DNA of 64,000 bases from JANNPJ01 sp035474375 (GTDB lineage Bacteria; Actinomycetota; Actinomycetes; Actinomycetales; Kineosporiaceae). Positions 8,873 through 16,775 of the stretch are shown in pieces. The stretch spans positions 1-64,000 of the forward strand of contig DATINJ010000329.1 of assembly GCA_035474375.1 (NCBI GenBank), in the 5' to 3' direction. The notes beneath the pieces are model-generated. The model made no database searches and had not been told where the DNA came from. It worked only from the letters and a program-made list of their open reading frames with translations. The position numbers and the translations under genes were made by a program. Within the stretch, counting starts at the first letter, position 1. Every line of letters begins with the position of its first letter.

Positions 8873-8957
8873 CGCGCGTACTTTGCCACCGTTAGGCACA
8901 TAATTTGCCCTTGCCCGAGGGTCGGATCACGGGTTTAACGGTGGCAAAGTACGCGCG
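8873..8957. repeat. Perfect 22-bp inverted repeat
   Basis: Arms 8873-8894 and 8936-8957 are exact inverted copies (core TACTTTGCCACCGTTA) around a 41-nt centre. It occupies the gap between the pectate lyase promoter region and the stop of the HAAS membrane gene. Arms are longer than needed for a terminator, and only this copy is present in the window, so it could be a mobile palindromic element or a strong terminator. Confidence 0.85.
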
Positions 8958-8966
8958 ACCGAGAGC

Positions 8967-9590
8967 TCAGACCGGCCCGGCGCTGCGGTGACGGGAGACG
9001 GCCAGCCACGGTCGGCTGCCCAGGACGAAGGCGATCGCCGCGGCCGCGATCACCAGCCAGCCTGTGTCCAGGTCGATCGACAAACCCCCGTTGACGCGTT
9101 CCCAGGTGACCAGCGAACCCGGGAAGAGGGGCAGCGATCCTTGGACCCGAGTAGCACCAGAGGCTTCAGCGGCGCTGACCCAGGTCGCGATCGCCCACAG
9201 TTCCGCCAGGATGACCACGACCAAGGCGCCGGCGGCAGCTGAGGCGCCGGTAGACCAGCGCGGTCCGGTCACGGCCCCGCCGGTCGCCTCGGCCGCCATC
9301 TGGCGCAGCGATCCCAGGGCGGCGAGTGCCTGCCCGGTTCCCACCTGCTCAGCGGCGTCGTTCAAGTTGGCGCGCAGTTCCGTGCGCAGATCCCGGCGAC
9401 GACGGTAGCTTGCACCGCGTAGTTCGAGCCACAGGTCGTAGCGGCCAACCGCGGCGTCGATCCGCAGGCGGTCGGTCAGACCGGTGCGTGAGCCGCGCCA
9501 GGACCGAGCGATGAGGGTCAGCAGGACCAGGGCGAGGATCACCAACATGCCAGCCACGAGCAGCGGCGTCAGCTTGAGCGTGAAGTTCAT
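8967..9590 (-). CDS. HAAS-type membrane protein, PadR partner
   Basis: A 207-residue protein with an N-terminal transmembrane helix, a cytoplasmic helical segment (LRTELRANLNDAAEQVGTGQALAALG) like the permease-prefix/HAAS signalling domain, and two further membrane helices. Genes of this kind typically follow a PadR regulator. Here the ATG at 9590 overlaps the PadR stop by four bases (ATGA), implying translational coupling. A reading that starts earlier would run deep into padR and lacks support. A role in envelope sensing or transport is inferred from the pairing only. Confidence 0.75.
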   Translation of the reverse strand: MNFTLKLTPLLVAGMLVILALVLLTLIARSWRGSRTGLTDRLRIDAAVGRYDLWLELRGASYRRRRDLRTELRANLNDAAEQVGTGQALAALGSLRQMAAEATGGAVTGPRWSTGASAAAGALVVVILAELWAIATWVSAAEASGATRVQGSLPLFPGSLVTWERVNGGLSIDLDTGWLVIAAAAIAFVLGSRPWLAVSRHRSAGPV

Positions 9591-9985
9591 CGGACGTCCT
9601 TTCCAGGCCGTGACTCGGGTGTTGTGACCTCGGGCGGTGCGGTCCGCTCCGACGTCTCGACGGGGGGCGGAACGATCTGGGCGACGGTGGATACCAGGCG
9701 GTGCCACATCTGGCTGGCCCGTTCCATCTCGACGAGGCCGGCGCCAGTCGGCCGGTAGTACTTGCGGGCCGGCCCGGAGGCAGATCGAACCAGTCGCGCC
9801 TCGAGCAAGCCCTGGGTCTCCAGGCGGGACAGTGCCGGGTACACCGTGCCTTCGGAGAGGTCGCTGAACCCGTGTTCCTGCAGCCGGACGACGATCGCGT
9901 ACCCGTAGTCTTCTTGGGCTGAAACAAGGTGCAGCAGAAGCAAACCGAGCGCACCCTTGAGCATCTGTGGATCATGTTTGGGCAC
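9587..9985 (-). CDS. PadR-family transcriptional regulator
   Basis: A 132-residue PadR repressor: an N-terminal winged helix (MLKGALGLLLLHLVS... YGYAIVVRLQ), the typical SEGTVYPALSRLETQGLLEA recognition region and wing, and a C-terminal dimerisation helix. It forms an operon with the overlapping HAAS membrane gene. Two tandem near-palindromic 19-bp sites upstream (10005-10040) and a -10/-35 pair overlapping them suggest autorepression. The -10 ends only 7 bases before the ATG, so the mRNA is probably leaderless. Confidence 0.92.
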   Translation of the reverse strand: MPKHDPQMLKGALGLLLLHLVSAQEDYGYAIVVRLQEHGFSDLSEGTVYPALSRLETQGLLEARLVRSASGPARKYYRPTGAGLVEMERASQMWHRLVSTVAQIVPPPVETSERTAPPEVTTPESRPGKDVR

Positions 9986-9991
9986 GGTTCG

Positions 9992-10040
9992 AGCCTATGG
10001 TCGCTACTCGACTAAGTCAAGTACTCGAGTTAGCCAAGTA
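9992..10040 (-). promoter_or_regulatory. padR promoter with tandem operator sites
   Basis: On the minus strand, TTGACT (10015-10020) and TAGGCT (9992-9997) are spaced by 17 bases. Two imperfect palindromes of the form TACTTGRCTNANTCGAGTA (10005-10023 and 10022-10040) overlap the -35, in the arrangement expected for PadR repression. Spacing to the ATG at 9985 implies transcription starts at or next to the start codon. Confidence 0.65.
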
Positions 10041-10090
10041 TTGACCCTTGGGGCGCGTCATCCCGTGGAGATAGCCCGAATTGCCGTCAA

Positions 10091-10153
10091 GATCGCCAGG
10101 TGTGCCCGCTGTTGGGCCCATAGAGGGCACGGAAGCGGGCACAGCTGACGATC
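10091..10153. repeat. Palindromic repeat, GATCGYCAG family
   Basis: Arms 10091-10110 and 10134-10153 pair at 17 of 20 positions (GATCGCCAGGTGTGCCCGCT). A related hairpin is at 25053-25115 and half-copies are near 16746 and 50136. Intergenic, downstream of a GGDEF-EAL gene. Confidence 0.7.
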
Positions 10154-10194
10154 ACCGCGACGGGACGCCGGGAAGAGATGGGGCGGCGCGAGGC

Positions 10195-12111
10195 TCAGGA
10201 CTCCTGGTGGTCCTCGCTGAGCAGGGCGCCGATCGCCACGGCGGTGTCGGGCCGGGCGTAGTGCATTCCCTGGGCCAGATCGGCGCCGAGTTCGCGGACC
10301 AGGGCGTGGTGCCCGGGAGTCTCCACACCTTCCACCGTCACCTTCATGCCCAGCGCGTGGGACAGGTCGATGATCGCGGCGAACACCCGGATCCGAGCCG
10401 GGTCGTCGGCGATCGCCCCACCGCCGGTCGGCTTCCGGAGGAAGTCAGCCGGGAGCTTGAGCGTGCGCACCCCGTGCCCGGGCAGCTCCGCCAGCTGTGC
10501 CAGGTGTGCGCGCCCGGTGCCGAAGTCGTCGAGGGCCAGGCCGACCCCGCAACCGGCCAGGTCCCGGATGATCTGCAGGGTGTCGGGGGCGTCCAGCGCG
10601 GCGTGCTCGGTGATCTCCAATTGCAGGTGGTCGGGGGGCAGGCCGGTCTGCTCCAGCACGGCCACCACATCGCGGACGGTGCGCCGGTCGGCGAGCCGCA
10701 CGGCCGCCAGATTGACGGCGACCACCGGCGATCGGCTCAAAGCGGTCTGCCAGATCCGGGCCTGGCGGCAGGCCCGATGCAGGACGGCGCGATCGAGGGT
10801 GGTGGTCAGACCGGCGCTCTCGGCGAGGGGGAGGAACCGGTCCGGGGTGAGCAACCCGTGGGCCGCGTGCGGCCAGCGAGCCAGCGCCTCGACCGCTTTG
10901 ATCCGACCCGAATTCAGCGACACGATCGGCTGGTAGTACGGCAGCAGCCGGCCGTTCTCGATCGCCGAGGGCAGGTCAGCGGTCAGCGCCAGGTCGCCGA
11001 TCTGCCGTGCGGCTCGCGAGCTTTCGAAGACCGCTACCCCGCCTGGCCCGCGCTGTCGCGCCCAGGAGGCCGCCAGGTCCACGTCCTGCAGGATCCGGTC
11101 GGTGTCGAGTCGACTGGTGGGCCGGGCGAGCAGCCCACAGGACGTCGAGAGGGTGATCGGCCGGTCGCTGAGCAGGATCGGCTGCCCGATCACTTCCTGC
11201 GCGGCGGTCTGCCGGCGGATCACGGCGTCGCCCGGGCCGCTGGCCTCGCTGCCGTCGAGTCCGACGACCAGGAACTCGTCGCGCCCGACCCGGGCCAGGA
11301 GTTCGTGCTCGCCGGCGAAGCGGGCGGACAGCCGGGCCGCCACCTCGGTCAGCAGCCGGTCACCGGTCTCCCTGCCCAGGCCACGGTCCAGGGCATCGAA
11401 CCCGTCCAGCGACAGCAGGCAGGCACCGATCACGGCGTCCGGGTTCTTCTCCGCCAGCCGAGTCAGCCGTTCGGCGAATCCGACCCGGTTCAGCAGCCCG
11501 GTGAGCGGATCGTGCAGCGCGGCATCGCGCTGGTCCGCGAGGGCTCGTTGCCAGGCCAGCAGGGCCGAGCTGCGGATTGCCTCCTGCTGGGCCAGCGTCC
11601 GGTCGCGGACCGCCCGGACGAATCCCAGGCAGACGGTTCCGGCCAGGATGGCGAGCCGTTCGCGCAGCAGCGCGGCCCGGGCCCGCTCCAGTTCCACGTT
11701 CTGGCTGACGGTCCATTCCGGAAGCACGGTCCGGTCCGGATGCGCCGGGCCTGGATCGGGGACCAGGCCGAGGTCCGGCAGGAACCGGTGAGTGAGCAAA
11801 GTGGTGGTGCGAGCGAGCGCGTCGGGGGAGTCGAACCCGATGCCGACCAAGTCCTCACCGACCGCGATTCCGGCCGACGGGTCGAACGGCTCGGTGGCGA
11901 CCGACTGGACCAGCCGGCAGGTGAGTCCGCGGAGGCGGTCGGCCAACTCGGTACGGTCGGCGGCCACGAAGCTGGTGCCGGCCAGCCGCCGTACCCACTC
12001 CCAGGCGAACAGCGCTGTGTCGACCGACTCGACGTCGATCGGGATCGGCACGATCGACACCCCGGACAGGACGGTCGGGGTGGCCGGCCGGGGGCCCGGA
12101 ACCTCGCTCAT
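10195..12111 (-). CDS. Bifunctional GGDEF-EAL c-di-GMP protein, probable phosphodiesterase
   Basis: A 638-residue cytoplasmic protein. Residues 1-195 form a helical N-terminal region that matches that of the protein at 46986-49121 (shared RDxxLAxQExI segment). A GGDEF domain (about 200-360) has GRDEF at 276-280 in place of GGDEF, suggesting a weak or inactive cyclase. The EAL domain (390-630) keeps EAL (408-410), LEITE, LDDFGTG and VEGVE, so c-di-GMP hydrolysis is plausible. The start at 12111 overlaps the stop of a 40-codon ORF (ATGA), and a DUF574 methyltransferase lies just upstream on the same strand. Confidence 0.92.
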   Translation of the reverse strand: MSEVPGPRPATPTVLSGVSIVPIPIDVESVDTALFAWEWVRRLAGTSFVAADRTELADRLRGLTCRLVQSVATEPFDPSAGIAVGEDLVGIGFDSPDALARTTTLLTHRFLPDLGLVPDPGPAHPDRTVLPEWTVSQNVELERARAALLRERLAILAGTVCLGFVRAVRDRTLAQQEAIRSSALLAWQRALADQRDAALHDPLTGLLNRVGFAERLTRLAEKNPDAVIGACLLSLDGFDALDRGLGRETGDRLLTEVAARLSARFAGEHELLARVGRDEFLVVGLDGSEASGPGDAVIRRQTAAQEVIGQPILLSDRPITLSTSCGLLARPTSRLDTDRILQDVDLAASWARQRGPGGVAVFESSRAARQIGDLALTADLPSAIENGRLLPYYQPIVSLNSGRIKAVEALARWPHAAHGLLTPDRFLPLAESAGLTTTLDRAVLHRACRQARIWQTALSRSPVVAVNLAAVRLADRRTVRDVVAVLEQTGLPPDHLQLEITEHAALDAPDTLQIIRDLAGCGVGLALDDFGTGRAHLAQLAELPGHGVRTLKLPADFLRKPTGGGAIADDPARIRVFAAIIDLSHALGMKVTVEGVETPGHHALVRELGADLAQGMHYARPDTAVAIGALLSEDHQES

Positions 12112-12254
12112 GCGCCCTCGATTCGCTCGTGCGCGACGCTGATGACGACGCCTTCCCTCGGCAACCCACAAGCGACTTCGTCGTTGCGGGCCGCCTCAGT
12201 CCAGGCGTCGCCGCGCCGCTTCTCGCTCATGCGCCCTCGATTCGCTCGTGCGCG
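12103..12254. repeat. 33-bp direct repeat spanning two start regions
   Basis: The segment 12103-12135 recurs exactly at 12222-12254, 119 bp away. Each copy contains the same ribosome-binding region and ATGAGCGAG start on the minus strand, so the interval looks like a partial tandem duplication of the 5' end of the GGDEF-EAL gene. Confidence 0.85.
12108..12230 (-). CDS. Small 40-codon ORF between methyltransferase and GGDEF-EAL
   Basis: An ATG at 12230 opens a 40-codon frame (MSEKRRGDAWTEAARNDEVA...) that ends with a TGA overlapping the ATG of the GGDEF-EAL gene (ATGA). Its first three codons and upstream region duplicate those of the downstream gene. It lies 28 bases after the methyltransferase stop. 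It could be a genuine small protein coupling translation, or a by-product of the 119-bp duplication. No family is recognised. Confidence 0.4.
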   Translation of the reverse strand: MSEKRRGDAWTEAARNDEVACGLPREGVVISVAHERIEGA

Positions 12255-12258
12255 GCGC

Positions 12259-13125
12259 TCATGGCTTCCGCCCGACGGCCGCACCGACCAGCGAGGACGC
12301 CGGGTCCGAACCCACGTCGTCGGGCCAGTCGGGTCGCCACTGCGGAACCCAGACGACACCCGGATCGGCCAGTTCCCAGCCGTCGAACAGGGCCGCGATC
12401 TGTTCCCGGGTGCGGTAGGTGACCGGGGTGCTGGTGGCCGAGTACAGCTCCTTGAGGCGCTTCGCCGCGGCGTGTCGGCCCTCGCCGGTGCCCTGCGAGA
12501 TCGCCAGGTAGCTGCCGGAGCTGAGCAGGTCGCGGAACCGGGCGATGGTGTCTTGCGGGTGGTCGGCCTCGGAGACGAAGTGCAGCACGGAGACCATGAG
12601 TACCCCCACCGGCTGCGTGAGATCCAGCAGATCGGTGAGGATCGGCGCGTCCAGAATTTCCTTGGGGTGGCGCAGGTCGGCTTGAAGCACCCGAGCGCGG
12701 CGATTATCCCGGAGGATTAACTCGCTGTGCGCTACCGCGACCGGATCGTGATCGACGTACAGCACTCGCGCCTCGGGATCGACCTGCTGCGCAATTTCGT
12801 GAACATTTCCGGCGGTCGGGATACCCGACCCCACGTCGATGAACTGCCGGACCCCTTGACTGAGCAGAAAGCGCACGGCCCGGTGCAGGAAAGCCCGGTT
12901 GGCCTGCGCGATCAGCTGGCCGTCCGGGAACAGTGCAAGGGCCTGACCTGCGAGTTCTCGGTCAACGGCGAAGTTGTGAGCGCCCCCGAGGTAGTAGTCG
13001 TACATCCGGGCGGCCGAGGCTCTGGTGAGGTCGACGCCTTCCGGAGCCCAATCCGGTAACTGCTCCGACACCTGGTCCACCTGCAGCCTCCCGTCCCCTA
13101 TTCGCTTGGCAGAACTCCTGAGCAT
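12259..13125 (-). CDS. SAM-dependent methyltransferase, DUF574 family
   Basis: A 288-residue member of the actinobacteria-restricted DUF574 (S-adenosyl methyltransferase) family. The typical N-terminal ASAARMYDYYLGGAHNFAVDRE, the SAM-binding FIDVGSGIPTAGNVHEIAQ with the acidic YVDHDPVAVAHS, and PVGVLMVSVLHF are all present. Members of this family are numerous in actinomycetes and their substrates are mostly unknown. It heads a minus-strand unit with the small ORF and the GGDEF-EAL gene; a paralogous pair in the same order is at 46986-50010. It is divergent from the GntR gene. Confidence 0.92.
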   Translation of the reverse strand: MLRSSAKRIGDGRLQVDQVSEQLPDWAPEGVDLTRASAARMYDYYLGGAHNFAVDRELAGQALALFPDGQLIAQANRAFLHRAVRFLLSQGVRQFIDVGSGIPTAGNVHEIAQQVDPEARVLYVDHDPVAVAHSELILRDNRRARVLQADLRHPKEILDAPILTDLLDLTQPVGVLMVSVLHFVSEADHPQDTIARFRDLLSSGSYLAISQGTGEGRHAAAKRLKELYSATSTPVTYRTREQIAALFDGWELADPGVVWVPQWRPDWPDDVGSDPASSLVGAAVGRKP

Positions 13126-13185
13126 AATGGGTGGACTGATCTTCTTGGGTTATATGTCGGCCGGATGATGGCGCAATGATGACCC

Positions 13186-13560
13186 GTGATCACTCTCGAC
13201 CCGCGATCCTCAACTCCACCTTTCGAGCAGGTCCGGGCCCAGTTGGCGGCCCGGATCAGTGCCGGTGAACTGCCGGCCGGTACCAGGTTGCCACCGGTTC
13301 GGCAGTTGGCGAACGATCTTGGGCTGGCCGCGAACACCGTTGCTCGAGCCTACCGTGACCTGGAGGCGGCGGGCCTGGTTGAGACCCGCGGTCGCGGCGG
13401 CACGATCGTCACGGCGGCCGGCGATCGGGCCCGGGAACAGCTGCTTGCGGCCGCCCGGAGCTACGCCGCCCTGGCCCGCGATCTGGGGATCGAGATCGGC
13501 GAGGCGCTGAGCCTGGTCCGGACCGCCCTCGACCCGGGAATGACTCCGCCCGTAAAGTAG
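13186..13560 (+). CDS. GntR-family regulator, YtrA subfamily
   Basis: A 124-residue short GntR regulator with the winged helix at the N-terminus (PPFEQVRAQLAARISAGELPAGTRLPPVRQLANDLG) and only a brief C-terminal dimerisation helix, as in the YtrA subfamily. YtrA regulators normally control an adjacent ABC transporter; none is here. Instead a two-gene flavin monooxygenase operon begins 61 bases downstream on the same strand. GTG start. It may repress this operon and itself. Confidence 0.9.
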   Translation: MITLDPRSSTPPFEQVRAQLAARISAGELPAGTRLPPVRQLANDLGLAANTVARAYRDLEAAGLVETRGRGGTIVTAAGDRAREQLLAAARSYAALARDLGIEIGEALSLVRTALDPGMTPPVK

Positions 13561-13621
13561 TTGTTCAGGCAACTACTGTGAGTCTCGAGGGCTCACACCA
13601 GGGATGGACAGGGAGTCGGTA

Positions 13622-14743
13622 ATGCAGTTCGGAATCTTCACCGTCGGAGACGTGACGGCCGATCCGACCACCGGTCGGACTCCGACCGAACACGAGCGGA
13701 TCATGGCCATGGTCGCGATCGCGCAGAAGGCCGAGGAGGTGGGGCTGGATGTCTTCGCGACCGGCGAGCACCACAACCCGCCGTTCGTGCCGTCCTCGCC
13801 GACCACGATGCTCGGCTTCATCGCCGCCCGGACCTCGACGTTGCTGCTGTCCACCGCGACGACGCTGATCACGACGAACGACCCGGTGAAGATCGCTGAG
13901 GACTACGCGATGCTGCAGCACCTCGCCGAGGGCCGGGTGGATCTGATGATGGGCCGGGGCAACACCGGCCCGGTGTACCCGTGGTTCGGCCAGGACATCC
14001 GCCAGGGCATCAACCTGGCGGTCGAGAACTACGCGCTGCTGCGCCGGCTTTGGCGCGAAGAGGTGGTCGACTGGGAGGGCCAGTTCCGGACCCCGCTGCA
14101 GGGCTTCACCTCGACGCCGCGGCCACTGGACGACGTCCCGCCGTTTGTCTGGCACGGTTCGATCCGCAGCCCGGAGATCGCCGAGCAGGCTGCGTACTAC
14201 GGCGACGGCTTCTTCGCGAACCACATCTTCTGGCCTAAAGAGCACTTCATGCGCCTGATCGAGTTCTACCGGGAGCGTTTCGCGCACTACGGGCACGGGA
14301 CCGCCGAGCAGGCCATCGTCGGCCTCGGCGGGCAGGTCTTCATCCGGAAGAACAGCCAGGACGCCGTGCGGGAGTTTCGGCCGTACTTCGACAACGCGCC
14401 GGTCTACGGTCACGGACCTTCGCTGGAGGACTTCACCGACCAGACCCCGCTGAGCGTCGGCAGCCCGCAAGAGATCATCGACAAGACGCTGACCTTCCGC
14501 CAGCATTTCGGCGACTACCAGCGTCAGCTGTTCCTGATGGACCACGCCGGGCTACCGCTGAAGACCGTGCTGGAACAACTCGACCTGCTCGGTGAAGAGG
14601 TCGTCCCGGTTTTGCGGCGCGAACTCGAGGCGATGCGCCCAGCCTCCGTGCCGGCCGCGCCGACGCATGCCAGTCTGCTGGCCGCGAAGATCGCCGCCGA
14701 GCGCTCCGCCGGTAGCGCGGACGCCGAAACGCTGGTGCCGTGA
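13622..14743 (+). CDS. LLM-class flavin-dependent oxidoreductase
   Basis: A 373-residue luciferase-like monooxygenase of the CE1758 type (TIM barrel, FMNH2-dependent). Recognisable are FATGEHHNPPF, the LMMGRGN phosphate-binding stretch and NAPVYGHGPSLEDF. The ATG at 13622 is preferred because GGGAG precedes it; an in-frame ATG six codons upstream is possible. Its stop abuts the start of an NADPH:FMN-reductase-type gene, so the two probably form a two-component monooxygenase in which the reductase supplies reduced flavin. The substrate is unknown. Confidence 0.92.
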   Translation: MQFGIFTVGDVTADPTTGRTPTEHERIMAMVAIAQKAEEVGLDVFATGEHHNPPFVPSSPTTMLGFIAARTSTLLLSTATTLITTNDPVKIAEDYAMLQHLAEGRVDLMMGRGNTGPVYPWFGQDIRQGINLAVENYALLRRLWREEVVDWEGQFRTPLQGFTSTPRPLDDVPPFVWHGSIRSPEIAEQAAYYGDGFFANHIFWPKEHFMRLIEFYRERFAHYGHGTAEQAIVGLGGQVFIRKNSQDAVREFRPYFDNAPVYGHGPSLEDFTDQTPLSVGSPQEIIDKTLTFRQHFGDYQRQLFLMDHAGLPLKTVLEQLDLLGEEVVPVLRRELEAMRPASVPAAPTHASLLAAKIAAERSAGSADAETLVP

Positions 14744-15357
14744 TGACTCGGCTGATGGTTGTCTCGGCGGGCCTCAGCCAACCGTCGTCCACCCGGTTGC
14801 TTGGCGAGCGACTGGCCGACGCGACCCGTTCGTCGATCGAGGCGGGTGGCGGCACGGTTGCGGTCGAGGTCGTCGATCTGCGCGACCTCGCCCACGACGT
14901 GGTGAACAACGTGCTGACCGGGTTCCCGGCGCCGGCCCTGGCCCGGGTCCTGGAGCAGATCGCCGCGGCGCAGGCGCTGATCGCGGTCACACCGATCTTC
15001 AACGCGTCGTACAGCGGGCTCTTCAAGTCCTTCTTCGATGTGCTCACCCCGGACTCGTTGCGCGGCAAGCCGGTGCTGATCGGCGCCACCGGTGGCTCGC
15101 AGCGGCATTCGCTCGCGCTGGAGCACGCCGTCCGCCCGCTCTTCAGCTACCTGCGTGCGGTCGTCGTCCCGACCTCGGTGTACGCGGCGTCGTCCGACTG
15201 GGGGACGGCGGACGGCAGCAGCGCGCTGGCCGAGCGGATCGACCGGGCCGGCGCCGAGTTGGCTGACCTGGTGACCCGAACGGCCCCGACGGCTGCGACC
15301 GGCCCGGTGGATCCGTTCGCCAACCCACCGTCGTTCCTGGACCTGCTGGGCCGGTAA
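14740..15357 (+). CDS. NAD(P)H-dependent FMN reductase, CE1759 family
   Basis: A 205-residue flavodoxin-like reductase: FMN phosphate loop near the N-terminus (SAGLSQPSSTRLLGERLAD), the TPIFNASYSGLFKSFFDVL segment typical of MsuE/SsuE-like proteins, and GATGGSQRHSLALEHAVRPLF. It overlaps the LLM oxidoreductase stop (GTGATG), so it is translationally coupled and should provide FMNH2 to it. The start may be GTG 14740 or ATG 14743. Confidence 0.92.
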   Translation: MMTRLMVVSAGLSQPSSTRLLGERLADATRSSIEAGGGTVAVEVVDLRDLAHDVVNNVLTGFPAPALARVLEQIAAAQALIAVTPIFNASYSGLFKSFFDVLTPDSLRGKPVLIGATGGSQRHSLALEHAVRPLFSYLRAVVVPTSVYAASSDWGTADGSSALAERIDRAGAELADLVTRTAPTAATGPVDPFANPPSFLDLLGR

Positions 15358-15581
15358 TTCAAATCCCGTCGATCGCCCCGATGGATGAAATGCCGGCGAG
15401 TGGCCGTGCCCAAAACCTGCGGTGATCATGCACGGTTGCCCGCTTTGCGGTGGGCAACCGTGCATGATCGCGGGCTGTAGGTGGGCACGCCGGCGCTGAC
15501 GCGCCTCCCAAGTGCATGATCGCGGGGTGCGGTCGGGGCTAGTTCGCCCGAATGCGGCCAGTTCGCGGCTCGGTTCGCGGC
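15358..15581. repeat. Intergenic gap with two palindromic repeat units
   Basis: No gene is seen. A hairpin at 15422-15470 has arms reading GATCATGCACGGTTGCCC and complement. A second partial unit at 15485-15527 repeats the right half of the 7497-7570 element and ends in GTGCATGATCGCGG. The gap separates convergent genes, so the hairpins could also stop transcription. Confidence 0.8.
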
Positions 15582-15968
15582 TCAGCTCGCGGCGGTGAGG
15601 ACGAGCGCGAGGGCCGCCGGAACGAACTGGATGGCCGCGGCTCGGAATTTGCTGGCGCCGGCGCTGGCGAGGACCGCTCCAGCGGCCGCCATGCAGCCGG
15701 TGCCGAAGATCATCAGGGTCTTGCCGATCACGATCTGATCGCCGTCGAGCCCGGCCAGCACCACGCCGATCAGCACCCCGATCGCCAGGAAGAGATTGTA
15801 GAAGCCCTGGTTGTAGGCCATCAGCTGCATTGTGTCGGCGTCCTTCTGGGAGGCGATGCCGAATCGGCGGTAGACCGCCGGCCTGGACCACAGCACGCTT
15901 TCCAGGACGAAGAAGAGGACGTGCAGGACGGCGGCCACGGCGGCGAAGATCTGGGCGGCGATCAGCAT
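15582..15968 (-). CDS. DUF1304 family integral membrane protein
   Basis: A 128-residue protein with four predicted membrane helices and the DUF1304 signatures (HVLFFVLESVLW; AYNQGFYNLFLAIG; GCMAAAGAVLAS). The biochemical function of this family is unknown. It is divergent from a TetR gene, with a perfect 16-bp palindrome between them, so TetR control is likely. Confidence 0.93.
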   Translation of the reverse strand: MLIAAQIFAAVAAVLHVLFFVLESVLWSRPAVYRRFGIASQKDADTMQLMAYNQGFYNLFLAIGVLIGVVLAGLDGDQIVIGKTLMIFGTGCMAAAGAVLASAGASKFRAAAIQFVPAALALVLTAAS

Positions 15969-16026
15969 GAACGGGCTCCTGAGGCGATGCGGGCGGGTTC
16001 GGATCGATTCCGGACCAAGTTGATTC

Positions 16027-16042
16027 CGGACTGATCAGTCCG
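16027..16042. promoter_or_regulatory. Putative TetR operator palindrome
   Basis: CGGACTGATCAGTCCG is a perfect 16-bp palindrome in the 152-bp gap between the divergent DUF1304 and TetR genes. Size and position fit a TetR-dimer site controlling both directions. Confidence 0.7.
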
Positions 16043-16120
16043 CTTCGGGTAGTCTGAATGCGCCGGGCCGGGACTGTCAATCCATCGTCAGTACCGAAAT
16101 CACTCCGATCCAAGGGCGAG

Positions 16121-16732
16121 ATGGCGCGCAAGCGGTCGTTCGACGAGCAGGCGGTGCTGCGCGCTGCCCGCGACGTGTTCTGGGTTCGCGGGTACGAGGC
16201 TTCGTCGCTCGATCTGCTCCAAGAGGCGATGGGTCTGAGCCGGTCGAGCCTGTACGAGACCTTTGGCAGCAAACGGGCGCTGTTCGCCCGGGTGCTCGAG
16301 GGCTACCTGGCTGAGGTGATCGATCCACGGCTCGCCCCATTGGATCGCCCCGGTGCCGGATTCGATTCGCTCATAACATATTTCGAGGATTTCGGGAAGT
16401 TCTTCCGGGCTGCCCCGGCGAAGCTCGCCGGTCGCGGCTGCCTGCTGCTGAACACCGCGACAGAACTGGCCGTCCTTGATGACGACGCGGCAGCCATGGT
16501 GGAGAACTACCGCCGGCGGATGGCTGCGGTGTTCCTGGCCGCCCTCGGCCAGGCCGTCCAAGACGGTGACCTCGAGGCCGATGAGGGTGCCACCCGGCGC
16601 CGGGCCGAACTGCTGACCGCGCAGGTGGTCGGCCTGTTCCTGACATCGCGGCTGAGCCTGCCGGCGGCGGCCGGCCTGGCCACCGCGATCGCCGCCGAGA
16701 TCCGCAGTTGGCGGCCAAGCCGCCGGCCATGA
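16121..16732 (+). CDS. TetR/AcrR-family transcriptional regulator
   Basis: A 203-residue TetR regulator. The helix-turn-helix (ARDVFWVRGYEASSLDLLQEAMGLSRSSLYETFGSKRALF) resembles the NemR/AcuR-like group whose members often control detoxification genes. The C-terminal ligand domain contains GRGCLLLNTATEL, common to that group. The start at 16121 (MARKRSF) follows AAGGGCGAG and begins just before the DNA-binding domain; an earlier in-frame start would add a low-complexity tail running towards the operator. Likely target: the divergent DUF1304 gene. Confidence 0.92.
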   Translation: MARKRSFDEQAVLRAARDVFWVRGYEASSLDLLQEAMGLSRSSLYETFGSKRALFARVLEGYLAEVIDPRLAPLDRPGAGFDSLITYFEDFGKFFRAAPAKLAGRGCLLLNTATELAVLDDDAAAMVENYRRRMAAVFLAALGQAVQDGDLEADEGATRRRAELLTAQVVGLFLTSRLSLPAAAGLATAIAAEIRSWRPSRRP

Positions 16733-16775
16733 TTACAGTGATCGCCAGTTCTGTCCGCAAATGTGAAGAGGGACC

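Noticed and set aside
10081..12720. An 879-codon plus-strand open frame
   Set aside because: It runs antisense through the GGDEF-EAL gene and part of the methyltransferase, has low-complexity composition and crosses a palindromic repeat. No domain is visible.
14524..16272. A 582-codon minus-strand open frame
   Set aside because: It spans the LLM, FMN reductase, repeat region, DUF1304 and TetR genes in the wrong frame or strand. It only reflects absence of stops in high-GC DNA.
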